Numbered from the stretch's first letter, positions 10,571 to 21,048 are shown. The stretch: DNA of 27,808 bases from Acanthaster planci (GCF_001949145.1 NW_019091622.1:221488-249295), one strand, 5' to 3'. Numbers and translations: made by a program. The notes: generated from the sequence alone by a model not told the origin.

Positions 10571-10815
10571 CCTGGGGCCAATTTCATAGAGCTGTTTAAG
10601 CACAAAATTTGCTTAAGCGTGAAAATCCTTGCTTGACAAATCAGGTTACCAGCCAAAACTCCACGTGAAGTAAATTGTTTTGGAATGGTATTCACCTGTC
10701 TTTTGGTTAGCTTGACAATCACATATTTTGAGCTGGTAACCTTTGTTTATTAAGCACATTTTTTCGTGTTTAAGCAAATTCTGTGCTTAAACAGCTCTAT
10801 GAAATTGGCCCCTGG
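10571..10815. mobile_element. MITE with 40-nt class terminal inverted repeats and candidate CCTGG target duplication
   Basis: The left end and the complement of the right end agree at 42 of 44 positions, starting around GGCCAATTTCATAGAGC. The element is 245 bp including flanking CCTGG on both sides. Since CCTGG occurs as a direct repeat outside GGCC...GGCC, one of the two arm mismatches is exactly what a 5-bp target duplication would produce. No coding capacity. It is a non-autonomous DNA transposon; the superfamily is not determined. Confidence 0.85.
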
Positions 10816-10853
10816 ACTTGCAACGCCTTTGTATGAGAAACGAAGCCAACCAG

Positions 10854-10970
10854 CGGCCATTTTACCGAGCCGAATACAAAAGCGTGGGTTGGTCCCCTTC
10901 TAATGACGTCAGGAAGAACAAAGGCGGGCATTGCCAGGAAAGCTTTGTATTCGGCTCGGTAAAATGGCCG
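10854..10970. mobile_element. Short foldback element (about 29-nt inverted arms)
   Basis: Arms at 10854-10883 and 10942-10970 are inverted copies, differing by one extra A in the left arm, separated by 58 nt that contain TGACGTCA. Ends are near CGGCCATTTTACC. It lies only 38 bp from the MITE at 10571-10815. Target duplications are not evident. Confidence 0.75.
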
Positions 10971-12443
10971 CGAGTGGATTCAATGACTCTATAAGCTGAT
11001 TAAGGGAATTGCGAGTCCATATTTTATTATAAACGTCCGTGGTGCAAAGGCGATCACATGTCGCAATTTTAAACTGTCCTGCGCAATGCAAAGCCAGTCA
11101 ACTACTACGACGAACTTAGATCTTACTAATGGGTCATTCTGTAAACTTGGAGTCCATTTTTTTCTTGTAATTTTCACGATTAATTTAGGAATGCAAATTT
11201 AATTGGCAAACAATTATAAATAGTTTGAAACCGATGACATTTCCATGTCAAATTATACAGGTGAGGTGCAGCAGGGACGTGAAATTGTCACACTTTGGGA
11301 TCCGGAATTTATAGATTGTTGACCCTTAATATCAATGACCCACTTAGCTCTCCAATAACCGAAGTGTTCGGGCTTTTGTTTGAAGTCTGTCTAAGTGGCG
11401 TCATCCCATCCTCGAGATACCGCATCCGTTTGAGAATGTGTGCACATTAGGGTGGTCCTTGTCATGGTTACCACCCAGAGCTGAACGCCCAGCAATCTTG
11501 GAGTATCCTGCATTCATAGCCGCACCTGCACGGTGGTGCTTCACATTACTCACATTGTGCTTGAACATTGCAAACAAAACATTTTTTGAGAGATTGCCAC
11601 GTGTAGATTGTAACGGTTGCGACGGAGAAGCGATTGACAGAAACAACACAAAACAGTGACGAGTACATTAAGATAATCGGAGCATTCCACGTGTATTGGT
11701 TTCGTTGACGCATCATAAAATGTAGATAGAATCCAAACACAGGTGCGTTTCTCTCAAAAGGGGCGAGACCTTCTGCGAACTAGAAACAACTCCAACAACA
11801 AAGAAAGTAAAATATAAGACAAAAAGGCAAAAATAGACACCAGTTCAATTCAATTTAAGATTTGCTGTTTCGTCTGCAAGACAGTAACTGCGATTATTTA
11901 CAGCATGCATGCAAATGTGTGGCAGTAAACCTGCAAATATATACGGCAAAGGAAACGGCAAAACGGACCTGAGTGAATAAAAAAGGTAGCCATTTTGAAG
12001 GAGACACAGGTGGGTGTCGAACCAGATGACCCCGGGGGGGGGGGGTTATGACGCGTTCCTGTATATTACATTACATCTCGACAGGTTTCGTGCAAATAAT
12101 TATCAGCATGAATAGTCTGGTATTGATTGACGGGGGCCTACGTTCACATCAATGGTATCTTGTGTCCACGAGCGACACGAATTCCTCCATCATCACAAAT
12201 GCTCATTTATTTCAACCAAGGTGTGGACTAATAAGGGTAGATTAACACGATAAAAATAGAAGTGATATGATAGATGCGGGACTCGCATCTGCGTATTACC
12301 ATAGATGCAACAAGTGGCGTTATCTACAGTTTTCATACGGTTTTCATACCTTCGGCCTGTTGTGATAAAATGAGGACTTTGAATACGGTGCATTGTCAAC
12401 TGAGAGGATTTCCGAAAGTCACACCATATTATGCGATGAATTA
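10971..12443. other. Intron 3, middle part: no recognised element
   Basis: AT-rich DNA without family-consistent exons. A run of 12 G at 12034-12045 is the only marked simple-sequence feature and is a likely place for assembly length errors. Confidence 0.4.
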
Positions 12444-12487
12444 GTTGGGTATTTCAAAAGGCAAAGTCATTCGAGAACAGAGCAGGC
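12444..12487 (+). repeat. Diverged direct repeat B, copy 1
   Basis: Starts with GTTGGGTATTTCAAAAGGC and continues through TCATTCGAGAACAGAGCA. A similar block lies at 13012-13056. Downstream, TTCCCGAATGAC (12549-12560) is inverted relative to GTCATTCGAGAA, so this copy may be one arm of a foldback. Confidence 0.45.
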
Positions 12488-13011
12488 GTGGCAGTTGGCA
12501 CTTGGCACGGCAGCGCAAATCGGGCTGGCCGTGCACACGTGTATTACTCTTCCCGAATGACCTCGGACGCTCTTCATTTTAGGCACGGAGCTCTTAAAAT
12601 ACTGAGGTCGCTCACTGAAGTGCATTGCTCTCACTGAGATGTCAAATCGTCGTCTTCCAGAGGGAAAGGTTAAATGTTAACCTTTCGCTCTATTGTGCGC
12701 AGGTGCAGTCCCTTCAAAAGACCATAATATAGTCATAACAACACATTTTGATCCACTGCCCTCAAACTACACTCATGTAATGAGCATGGTGTATTTACAT
12801 GCATTGCAAATTATTAAAAGCTTTCATTGCAACCCTATGCTTTATCTCCCCTCGTTCTACGAATGGCAGAAAACAAAAACAAGCATACACACAAAGCAAA
12901 GATAAAACGGGGTTATATATGCCTATATTTATTTTCAAGATGAATGCCACCACTCCTAGAACCATTTCAAGAAATAAATCTCACTCCAAGACAAATTTGG
13001 GTTGGGAACAA

Positions 13012-13056
13012 GTTGGGTGTTTTAAAACAGCAAGATCATTCGGGAACAAAGCACGC
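13012..13056 (+). repeat. Diverged direct repeat B, copy 2
   Basis: Reads GTTGGGTGTTTTAAAACAGC then TCATTCGGGAACAAAGCA, clearly similar to 12444-12487. Full element boundaries are not visible. Confidence 0.45.
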
Positions 13057-13440
13057 ACGCATGTCCGCGTAGGGCCGCGCTGGTTGGGCAGGCCTCGCAC
13101 ATTCGGAAGACTCACTCTTCCTTCGTGTACAATATAAAAGACCAGATATTCTCCCTAGTTGCATATGAAGTAATTGCTTTGTCTCAGTTACGCCTGGCCG
13201 TGGATAGACCAATTTAGGAAGCCCTGCCCACAGTGCAGCCACTTAGCACGTGCTCTTTTCATGCGTGTTCCAGCCTCGCGCATTATAAGCGCATGCACGC
13301 ATGTCGGACGTAAATGATTTAATGGATCGGTCTTTAGACTTAACTGACTTCATTTTCCCATTTCTTTGTTAAACTTTTTAGGGATGAATGGTTCCTGCTT
13401 ACATGTATTTAGAAACTTTGTTCACGTCATTTTTATTCAG

Positions 13441-13519
13441 GTATAATTGCTCCGCTGTCTTGGCGGCAAAGCCCAGGAAGCGTGGACATGTGCCAGAATT
13501 GCCCGGGATCCACCTCACT
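13441..13519 (+). CDS. VWA7-like exon 4
   Basis: Encodes codons 203-228 plus two bases after acceptor TTTTATTCAG. It reads IIAPLSWRQSPGS then VDMCQNCPGSTS, matching the short cysteine-containing linker of VWA7. Donor is CACT|GTGAGT. It is the smallest internal exon, so its support is phase (1 in, 2 out), splice sites and the CxxC motif. Confidence 0.8.
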
Positions 13520-14507
13520 GTGAGTTGTTGAACTGTGAAAAATTGTGATGATGGCACCAAGTACTAGTGTCTGCATACCGAACACGCTCACACAAAATAA
13601 CAATAATTATTACATCCGCCAAAGAGGCTATGCTTTCCCCCCGTTTGTTTTTCTGCTTGCGACAGAATTTCCAAAAGTTATAAACTAGAGTTTTTTCTCA
13701 TCAAATTTTATGTAATGGAGGAATCATGACCCAAGGTTCTTGATAAGATGAAGTTAGGTTATGACGACGTCACCATTTGACTTTCTAATAAATTTTAAAA
13801 TGTTTGATTTTACGCATGACGCATGACGCGTTAACAAAGACTGGATTGCCGTTCGGCCTTTTGCAGAGATATGCTCTTTTAAGCCTAGTGTTCATGTCAG
13901 AGTAAAGAGACGCATACAGCATCGCCGAACAGTCCCCGATAATGTGGAATCATTATGTAAACGATCTGGTCCTCGAGTTGGACCAAGAGAGGGAACTATT
14001 TTCTTAGCAAAGGAGACTCCTCTGGTCGGAACTGCACTCCACCAGTTCACAAACGACTATGAAATGCACGCGTTACGGTTACGTCGCTACCAGCAAAACG
14101 AACACTTCCGACCAACGCGACTCTTTCCAACCGATGAGAGGGCGCTTCTGCTCAAGGCGGATAAGGCGACTGACGCAAAATCTTACGCAGGCAGTTGACA
14201 ATGTTGGACCATGTTCAGTTGTGTGCGTCGATTTGTTTGAGGAGGCCCATACAAACATGCACATTAGCGTGACTGCCATACATTGATGGCTCTCTTGCTT
14301 GAGTTCCCTTGTATTTTGCCAATTTTTCTTCTGACGACTAAGTAAATGCAGACGTTAAGTGACTAACTCAAGCCACAGCCTATCGCCATCAGCTGGATTC
14401 AAACCCCCCCGACCCTCACGAACCTTGAAGAACTAGGCCACATGTGCCGTGCGTACTATTATATAATGGCTCATTTATTTCTCAATTCTTATTTTCCTCC
14501 TGCACAG
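13520..14507. other. Intron 4, nothing recognised
   Basis: Holds a short direct repeat GCATGACGCATGACGCG near 13815 but no gene or defined mobile element. Confidence 0.4.
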
Positions 14508-14599
14508 CCCTGGATTACAAGACTGCTCTGACAATCTTCGCCCATATGTCTACTACCTGACGAGTGGTTACAGAAGCGGACAGAACGTGAACAAACCAG
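14508..14599 (+). CDS. VWA7-like exon 5
   Basis: Encodes codons 229-259 after acceptor CTGCACAG. Contains DCSDNLRPYVYYLTSGY, where LTSGY is a conserved VWA7 motif. Donor CCAG|GTAGAG. Phase 2 in and phase 1 out. Confidence 0.88.
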
Positions 14600-14739
14600 G
14601 TAGAGTTACCATTTCAAGTGGCCCAACTTTGAAGTAAAATACACTGCACATTATGCCACTTCTCCTTGTGTTGTAGTGATCTATTGACAGCCTAAGACTT
14701 ACAATTTTAATCGGGAAAGGGCTTGGTTCCAGCTAACAA

Positions 14740-14935
14740 ACATGGTGATTCAACCTTTCAGATGCCATTTTTCAATGCTTCAAACATCGTGGTTCAACTG
14801 TCAAACACAGCGGAGTCAACTTGACACCCGTGATTCATTTTTCCAAGTTTAAGTTTTCGAGCGTCGTGGTTCAATTTTTCAGACGTTGTTGAATTTTTCA
14901 AACGTCGGTCAACTTTCACGCGTCAAGGTAAACAA
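14740..14935 (+). repeat. Degenerate subrepeats
   Basis: Variants of GTGGTTCAAyTTTTCAAACgTC recur several times with irregular spacing (about 14745, 14785, 14870, 14895, 14920). GAGTTACCA near 14606 recurs in inverted form near 15125, so the whole stretch of about 14603-15140 may be one old DNA element with internal subrepeats. Confidence 0.35.
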
Positions 14936-15189
14936 TTTTTTTAGGTCGGCCTGGTCGCTATTCAAGTCTGGAAGCTCTAGAGTTGATCGCGTTGACTTGC
15001 ACAGATTTGAATTGGGACTGAGTTGACTTCAAACTTGGTAGACGACGTTCAAAGGTCGAAGCATAATACTCTCAAAAGTATTACTTGAACCGCACAGCAC
15101 TCAAAACGCTCGAAAGTTTCAGGTGGTAACTCTGAAATGGCAACACGACGTTGGAGAGTTCAGCCAAGACGTTCGCCTGTTTCGATATC

Positions 15190-16300
15190 CAACACTGTAC
15201 AGTAGAGTTAAGAATTTTTTGTTCAGTTTATGAAAATAACTGATTTGGACTCCAATATCTGATTCAGCAGTACATCATGTTAGTGTTTCCACTGCATACA
15301 TTTTTACAGACACAGTGTAACTTTTTGAAATCGCACTTTTTGTGTTATAGGTGTTAGGGAAGGAAGGCCTTGTTATGACTTTTTCGTGGGAGTCATAAGT
15401 TACCATAAGTGTCAGACACTGCCCAACGTTTGAAACTGGCGTCTTTTAGTGATCTTCAACAATGTGGACTTTTTTCATTAAGATTTCCGACAGATATTTT
15501 GACATTTACAAATGTTTAAATAACTTTTAGGTCTAAATGTACAACTTCCCATCGATACCTAACAGTGTCCTTTAGATTGATGGCTGCTGACGAGGTTTTG
15601 ATTGTTTTGGTACACACTAGTTTGTTTATGCGCCCAAAGTCAAAGTGGTCATAAATAATTAACAGTCGTCAAACACGCGACACGAAGAAGAGAACTTCAA
15701 GAGGTTATCAAACAGATATTTCGTGCGAAGGTGGCAAGAGTTGCAGCGATAAATGTGATCGGCGCCACGTCACTCAAAGGAAAGCTATTTGTGGTTACTT
15801 TATCAATAGGCATCACGATACCCCCCAGAACATATTTGCACATGTATGCCCCAACTCAAGCTGAGAGAAAAATGGCGGAGTTCAAAAGTCCGTAACCCCT
15901 TGTACTTGCTTAAAGGAGTTTCCAAAATTAAACAAAAGATCAAATAAAGACGGGGGACAAACAGAAATTGTGCAACTCGGTCACCGGACGGCACTTCTTA
16001 AAGGACAAATAGTCAAGGTTAAAAATGCCTAATACAAACGTCGTCTGTGAAAGGACACACTTGAAATTTGTCGGACACCATTGTTACTCTCTAAGTGTTA
16101 CCAAGTTGACAAAATGGTTGCTATGTATCGTGTAAAGAAAACAAAACTACAATGACGTCATTATTCATAGCTTTAAACCAGAAGTATAAAGTATGAGAGT
16201 TATTTGTCTGCTGATCAGCAAAGTGGAATTTAAAGTAGGCCTAAATGGAAAAATACGAGAAATGAAATTAATGACGTTGCTCTGCATTTTAAGAATAACC
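15190..16300. other. Intron 5, middle part: nothing recognised
   Basis: No family-consistent exon and no element with definable ends. Confidence 0.4.
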
Positions 16301-16577
16301 CCGTTGGGCACATGTTACTGCTCCTTTCCAAGCTCCCTCCGAGGACGCCATAGGGTCTGCTATACCCAAAACCCCTTCCTCTCCCACGGCGTTAAGGTTT
16401 CCAATCCCCTAAGTTTCAACGAGCCTCCCCTTCGCCACAGTATGTCTACCGTACCTGGGCCCCACTTCCCACCAACTCCGCAGTATCCTACATTTTGCCA
16501 ACATCCGAGTCTATCACCCCGAACCCAACAAGCTGCAATCTGTACTCGACACCCACAAGGACAAGCATCTAACCAAC

Positions 16578-16607
16578 AGTCGCCCCGGTGTATACACCGG
16601 GGCGACT
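16578..16607. repeat. Perfect 30-nt palindrome inside the Penelope-like element
   Basis: The two 15-nt halves around GGTGTATACACC are exact reverse complements with no loop. In the retroelement frame it encodes part of the segment just before YIGETG. Confidence 0.95.
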
Positions 16608-16924
16608 ATATACCACATTCTATGTGAACGTGACCAAGTATACATCGGAGAAACCGGCTGGAACCCCCCCCAGGCTCCAAGAGCACCGTGCGTACGGCCG
16701 ACGAGGAAAATACGACAAGTCGGCCATTGTCAAACACGCACACTCCTCGGACCACCACATCAAATAGGACAACGCAGAACGTATAGCCCTCATCCAGAAC
16801 TGGATTCCGAGAAGAATCTGAGAAGCCATCGAGATTTCCGGCACAACACCGTCCCCCAAGACATCGGTTTCACGCTCAGCGACACCTGGCCCCCACCGTA
16901 AACTAGTACCCAAGCCAACTCCCA

Positions 16925-17050
16925 CCCCAGGCAGTAGGGTCACCTATAACTGAAACCCATACCACCCACCCAGGCGTTAGGGTCTTCTCTACCCGAAGCC
17001 ACACCCACTTCCCCCTTGGCATAAGGGTTCCCTATATCCGAACCAAAGGT
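16925..17050 (+). repeat. Degenerate tandem units, about 45 bp
   Basis: Three units share GGCxxTAGGGT then CTATAxCCGAAxCC, starting near 16929, 16972 and 17019. Two related units occur left of the nuclease at about 16343 and 16387 (the second reads AAGGT). They belong to the retroelement rather than to the host gene. Confidence 0.6.
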
Positions 17051-17215
17051 TTCCCGCCGATTGCCAATTGCATCCCCGAACCACTACAGGATCCAACACC
17101 TTCATGCTCCGGTGCACGCGCAGCAAGCTATACAACCCGCGAATCCCGTTTCATGCTCCACCGCTCCCGGATAACCTTTATAACCCAGCTCTCCACTCGA
17201 ATCTGGCACTCTGTC

Positions 17216-17246
17216 CTGAGGACGGCCAGAGCATCCTGGCCGAAAC
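17216..17246 (+). ncRNA. Hammerhead-ribozyme-like core
   Basis: CTGAGGA (17216-17222) is followed by a 5-bp stem (GGCCA 17224-17228 with TGGCC 17237-17241) and GAAAC (17242-17246). These are the CUGANGA and GAAA halves of the hammerhead core around stem II. Penelope-like elements are known to carry hammerhead motifs in their terminal repeats. An extra C at 17223 and the lack of a clear stem I make self-cleavage doubtful for this copy. Confidence 0.55.
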
Positions 17247-17973
17247 GTCGAGTTAACACGCACATGTTCCTCGAAGAACCATACCTGTTCCAAAAGCGAG
17301 ATTGATTCCATGGTGTACCCGTAAGCCTGCATCTCACGTAACTTCCACCATGCAAATCTTACTTAATAAACCGTTATGAACGTGAATTTGACATTCATGG
17401 AGCATTCGGGACCAACACTGCCAAAGTTGGAATGCATTTATTCCAGTTTTGCTAATTCGCATTAGGATTATTTGCCGTAATTGTGACGTTTTCTTGTCTG
17501 CATTTGCAGACTCGTTCGTTGTAGTCAGTGGAAAGGTAAACAAGAAATGAAGTTGCAACAAAGTCATAACCAAATTCGCCATGGAAATTTTTCATTTCAG
17601 TACTAAGCATGCATTGTTCGTAAATTGTAAACGATAACATAATTTCTTTCCCAAAAATTGAACAGAGAAATAACACTCACTACAATTACCTGTTATTTCC
17701 ACTTTCATCTTTGGAGTATATTCACGTATAGGGTCTACGATCGAACTATTTGTGGTAACAGAATTCATATCTGAATGAAAAAATATCCTGTCGGTCTGTC
17801 TGCTTCTATGGTTGAACATACTCCTGAATTTCCTGTGTTGACGTCACAATTTGCAGTGACCCAAGGAAGCCCACGAGGGAACGTATGGTTCGCAGACTAA
17901 TATTTTTGGGTCACTTCCAAAGGGAAACTGGGACCTAATCTTGTGCATTTCTGCTAACCCCGACTTTCTTTAG

Positions 17974-18162
17974 CTGCCTCCCCGGGAAACATCTGGGGCA
18001 AATGCTCCCATGGTGGTCTCCACGACGCCTCGTGGACCGAGGTGGCAATCGGAGGCATCAACAAGGAGTCGTCGGACGAGCAACGATCTCCCCACTTCGA
18101 TCTCCACGAGCAGGCGGCACTGACGGCCCTCCAAGCAACTGAGGACTTCTTCTATCGTTCTG
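17974..18162 (+). CDS. VWA7-like exon 6
   Basis: Encodes codons 260-322 after acceptor TTTCTTTAG. Contains WGKCSHGGLHD, GGINKESSDEQRSPH and LHEQAALTALQATEDFF, which correspond to the CSHGG, GGINKD and HxxAA blocks between the N-terminal and VWA domains of VWA7. Donor TCTG|GTAAGC, phase 1 in and out. Confidence 0.92.
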
Positions 18163-19456
18163 GTAAGCAGTGGTGTAATTTGCAGTGAGGGGTGAAACCA
18201 TGACACTGCCATTGGTGCCTCCTGTACATCCCCCATAAGATCGAGGTAGGATCCGTACGTGTTTCCGTTGCTATGAAATTCTGTTCTATCTGACCACCCA
18301 CCGGCTCCGTTCGAAATGGACCTAGCCTCGTTTGTTAACAGCGGTGGGTAGTTGGACAGGCCGGAATTTCTTTGGTATTATTATCAACATATTAGATACA
18401 CTAGATATTTTTCCATTTTATTCCTAGTTTTTCCATAATGTGAACCTCATACAGGATGGTATAAACTGAAAGTACAGTTGGCTCCTCAATCGATACTTAC
18501 TGAAACCGCCGAAAATAATTCGGATTGTTGAAAAGTCATCCAAGTTACCCAAAGAATCAGTATTAGCACGGTAATCTGATCCTGCAATCTGTCCATCTAT
18601 CTTCCCCAATACTATAACCCTTACTCATGTATTCATATTCATGTGATAATAAACATTCATAAAAACCTCAGACAGTCTCCCTATTCAACAACGGGCAACT
18701 TGACCATTCATAAACATTTGATAATGCCCAGGTGATAATGCCACATGGATACGAGAGAGTTCAATCGATTCTTATTGGTCAAGTGTCTGTTCGCAACTCG
18801 CGCACCAAGTCCATATAAGGAGATTCTTTTGGACAGCTCACACAAGGAATATTCCATAAAAAGGACAGGGGTGTTTGGGAAAATGGAAATAAAACTCTAG
18901 AATAAAATCATGAAGAATCCATTGCGTATTGACTTCTTTTGACTTTATGACTAAAAAGGTATTTATGCATGGGAATAAATATGTGGGAATAATGTGTTAT
19001 GTAAACATAACGGGAATAAGACCGGCCCAGGACAATGGACGTGACTAATGCTCTCGCCGCATTCCCTTATTAAAAGTGGTACTAAAAACTGGGGGAGGGG
19101 TTGATGTGGGGAACAGAGCCCTTGGGCTCATTAAATTCATGGCATGACAAGTTGATCGAGATGGAATATCCCTTTATGAATGCCAGCTTGGGCGCCAAAA
19201 GTGATTCTGATGTGGACGGGGAGTATAAAAAAGCAATCAATAAAAGAACTGCCAAAAGTGATGAAGGAAAAAAAAGCTACCCGACGCATAAATTAAGGGG
19301 TAGATATAAAGGGGTGGGAATCCCTGTCCAGACTTTTGAACTGATAAAACATATTACTGAACCTGGACCCAGTTCTCATTTAGAAAATGTCAAAATGAGC
19401 CCCCCCTGCAACAGTGTGACAGGCTTTTACAGAAACTGTGAACTTTCTTCCACCAG
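18163..19456. other. Intron 6, nothing recognised
   Basis: A weak inverted similarity (CTGACCACCCACCG near 18290 and CGGTGGGTAGTTGG near 18341) is the only structure seen. No exon or defined mobile element. Confidence 0.4.
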
Positions 19457-19669
19457 GTACTGGTCTCTACGGACTTATTGGCGAGAGGAAATTCCGCCGG
19501 CTGCTGAACTTGGATGTAGGGACGTCACTTACCTTCGTCATCGACGTGTCCGGAAGTATGTCAGATGACATCAAGGCTGTGAAAGAAGAGACCATCCGCA
19601 TCGTCGAACTACACAAGGAGACCTGCTTAGCTGCTTCCAAGTATGTGGTTGCTCCCTTCAACGATCCCG
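19457..19669 (+). CDS. VWA7-like exon 7: start of VWA domain with MIDAS
   Basis: Encodes codons 323-393. FRRLLNLDVGTSLTFVIDVS continues into GSMSDDIKAVK, so the DxSxS metal-binding motif is D352, S354 and S356. The exon ends with YVVAPFNDP, matching the VPFHDPG block of VWA7. Acceptor TTCCACCAG and donor CCCG|GTGGGT, phase 1 in and out. Confidence 0.95.
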
Positions 19670-20260
19670 GTGGGTATTCTCTGCACCAGGCAGAAAGTGG
19701 TGCCACATTCAGATGTATACACCTGCAATAGCCCTAGTTCTTGGAGTGTCTTCCAACTTGGATGCAGGGACTTCGCAATACTTGAGACATCGGAAACATT
19801 TAGAAATGATTACATTAAAAACAAATAAACAAATGCAGAACAAAGAGCAAGCCCCTCTCCACTATGCTAGGTTTTACTTTTGTGTTTCATCAACTTACCA
19901 TACATGTGGATCGGTCTTAACCTTTATTCGGAAACAAGTATTGTAATTATTATGCACAAGTAATTAGGCTACTTTCATACTCCATATAAACGTTCATTCC
20001 AAATAAGGTCAATCTTTTCTAAACTTTGGACAGAAGAGATCCTTGGCGGACACCCCCTGCTTCAGGCAGATCCACCTAAACTTCAGACCTCGTTAAATTT
20101 AGTGAGAAATGTTTTTCCCTTCTGTTATTTGGGTGTGAGGTACATGTACCTTCTTCACATGAAATACTCTGGGTTTTGAATTGGGTTAGTTCACTTAAAA
20201 TGATCACAGCGGTTGTAAGCTTTATCCCTATAGTAATTGCAATGCCTGCTCATTTTATAG
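19670..20260. other. Intron 7, nothing recognised
   Basis: A short run at 19758-19774 (AACTTGGATGCAGGGAC) echoes exon 7 sequence at 19509-19525, too short to call an exon duplication. No other feature. Confidence 0.4.
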
Positions 20261-20390
20261 GCTATGGGCCGGCTCTGGTGAGCACAGATGCACAGAAATG
20301 CATCGAGTTCCTCGGCAATTTGACGGCCAAAGGAGGAGGTGACTGCCCTGAATTGGCCAACAGTGGGTTGGAACTTGGGGTCCAGAATAG
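20261..20390 (+). CDS. VWA7-like exon 8: VWA domain, GGGD block
   Basis: Encodes codons 394-436 plus two bases. Contains YGPALVSTDAQKCIEFLGNL then TAKGGGDCPELANSGLEL. The GGGDxPE loop is typical of hemicentin/VWA7-type VWA domains. Acceptor TTTTATAG and donor ATAG|GTGAGA, phase 1 in and 2 out. Confidence 0.93.
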
Positions 20391-20437
20391 GTGAGATGAA
20401 GCCTGTCACAGTGTTTGAGAAGGTTGCACATTCCTTG

Positions 20438-20625
20438 TCGAAAGAATTCCATACGCGGACGCCGCTTCACACTCTGTGCACCAACCCTGTGAGTCTGGTC
20501 TGAAAAATTCTAAGTGGTTTCTGAGTAGATACCTCAATAATTTTACTGCAAAATTAGATTTTTCGGGAAATGTCATTTCTCTTAGATGGCTAATAGGTAA
20601 CTGCAGGGAAATATTGGCGGCGTCC
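20438..20625 (+). repeat. Dispersed repeat family C, copy 1
   Basis: Starts around GAAAGAATTCCATACGCGG, continues with TCAATAATTTTACTGC and ATGGCTAATAGG. Each block recurs in order in intron 9 (22101-22430). The identity of the element is unknown. Confidence 0.6.
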
Positions 20626-21048
20626 AAACATGGAATAATTTCCTCCAGCAAATCAGTTTGCTTAGTGGTACATCGCATCTCTTGGTCACTAAGCATGGAG
20701 TCCATCAGGAGTTTCCTTCCTCCTTGGTCGTGATTAGTGAGTGTGTTCCACTTTGATGAAGAGTCGATGAAGCCAGCATGGGCAACGTGCTGTAAAATCC
20801 ACCCACAAATCAATAAGCTGTGTGGCTTGAATGCACTTGAAGATATGTCGATGTAACATTTGTAACCACACAACCCTTTGTAGACCATTTGTGCTACCAT
20901 ATCCATATTAGCTGGTTCATCCCTCAGAAATAATTAGTTTAAATATTTTTATAGGTCTGAATTGCCAGGGATTTGGTGTGGAATCTCAATTGAGTCTTTG
21001 CTGTTACCATAGAAATGACCCTTCCATGTTATGAAATATCCATAGGTA

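Larger units (their letters stand above)
16320..17380 (+). mobile_element. Decayed Penelope-like retroelement with GIY-YIG endonuclease remnant
   Basis: The best evidence is at about 16545-16845, where the plus strand reads GVYTGATIYHILCERDQVYI then GETGW, and after a frameshift EHRAYGRRGKYDKSAIVKHA then HSSDHHIK, AERIALIQNWIPRRI and EAIEI. This is the order of a GIY-YIG nuclease from Penelope-like elements (GVVYxIxC, VYIGETGR, RLxEH, SAIxxH, IREAIEI). Stops and frameshifts make it non-functional. The reverse transcriptase upstream is absent or unrecognisable. Degenerate 45-bp units flank the domain, and a hammerhead-like core at 17216-17246 is where such elements carry ribozymes in their terminal repeats. 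The element sits sense in intron 5. Ends are approximate. Confidence 0.8.

Noticed and set aside
12034-12045. G homopolymer as a functional element
   Set aside because: A plain run of 12 G; more likely simple-sequence or assembly-length noise.
14059-14286. Short frames in intron 4
   Set aside because: Overlapping frames on both strands without motifs; exons 4 and 5 already join in phase without extra sequence.
19758-19774. Duplicated exon 7 fragment in intron 7
   Set aside because: Only 17 bases match closely and no splice sites or continuing homology follow.
20406-20906. Minus-strand 166-codon frame in intron 8 as a gene
   Set aside because: It overlaps dispersed repeat C, whose second copy does not keep the frame, and no protein family was recognised.
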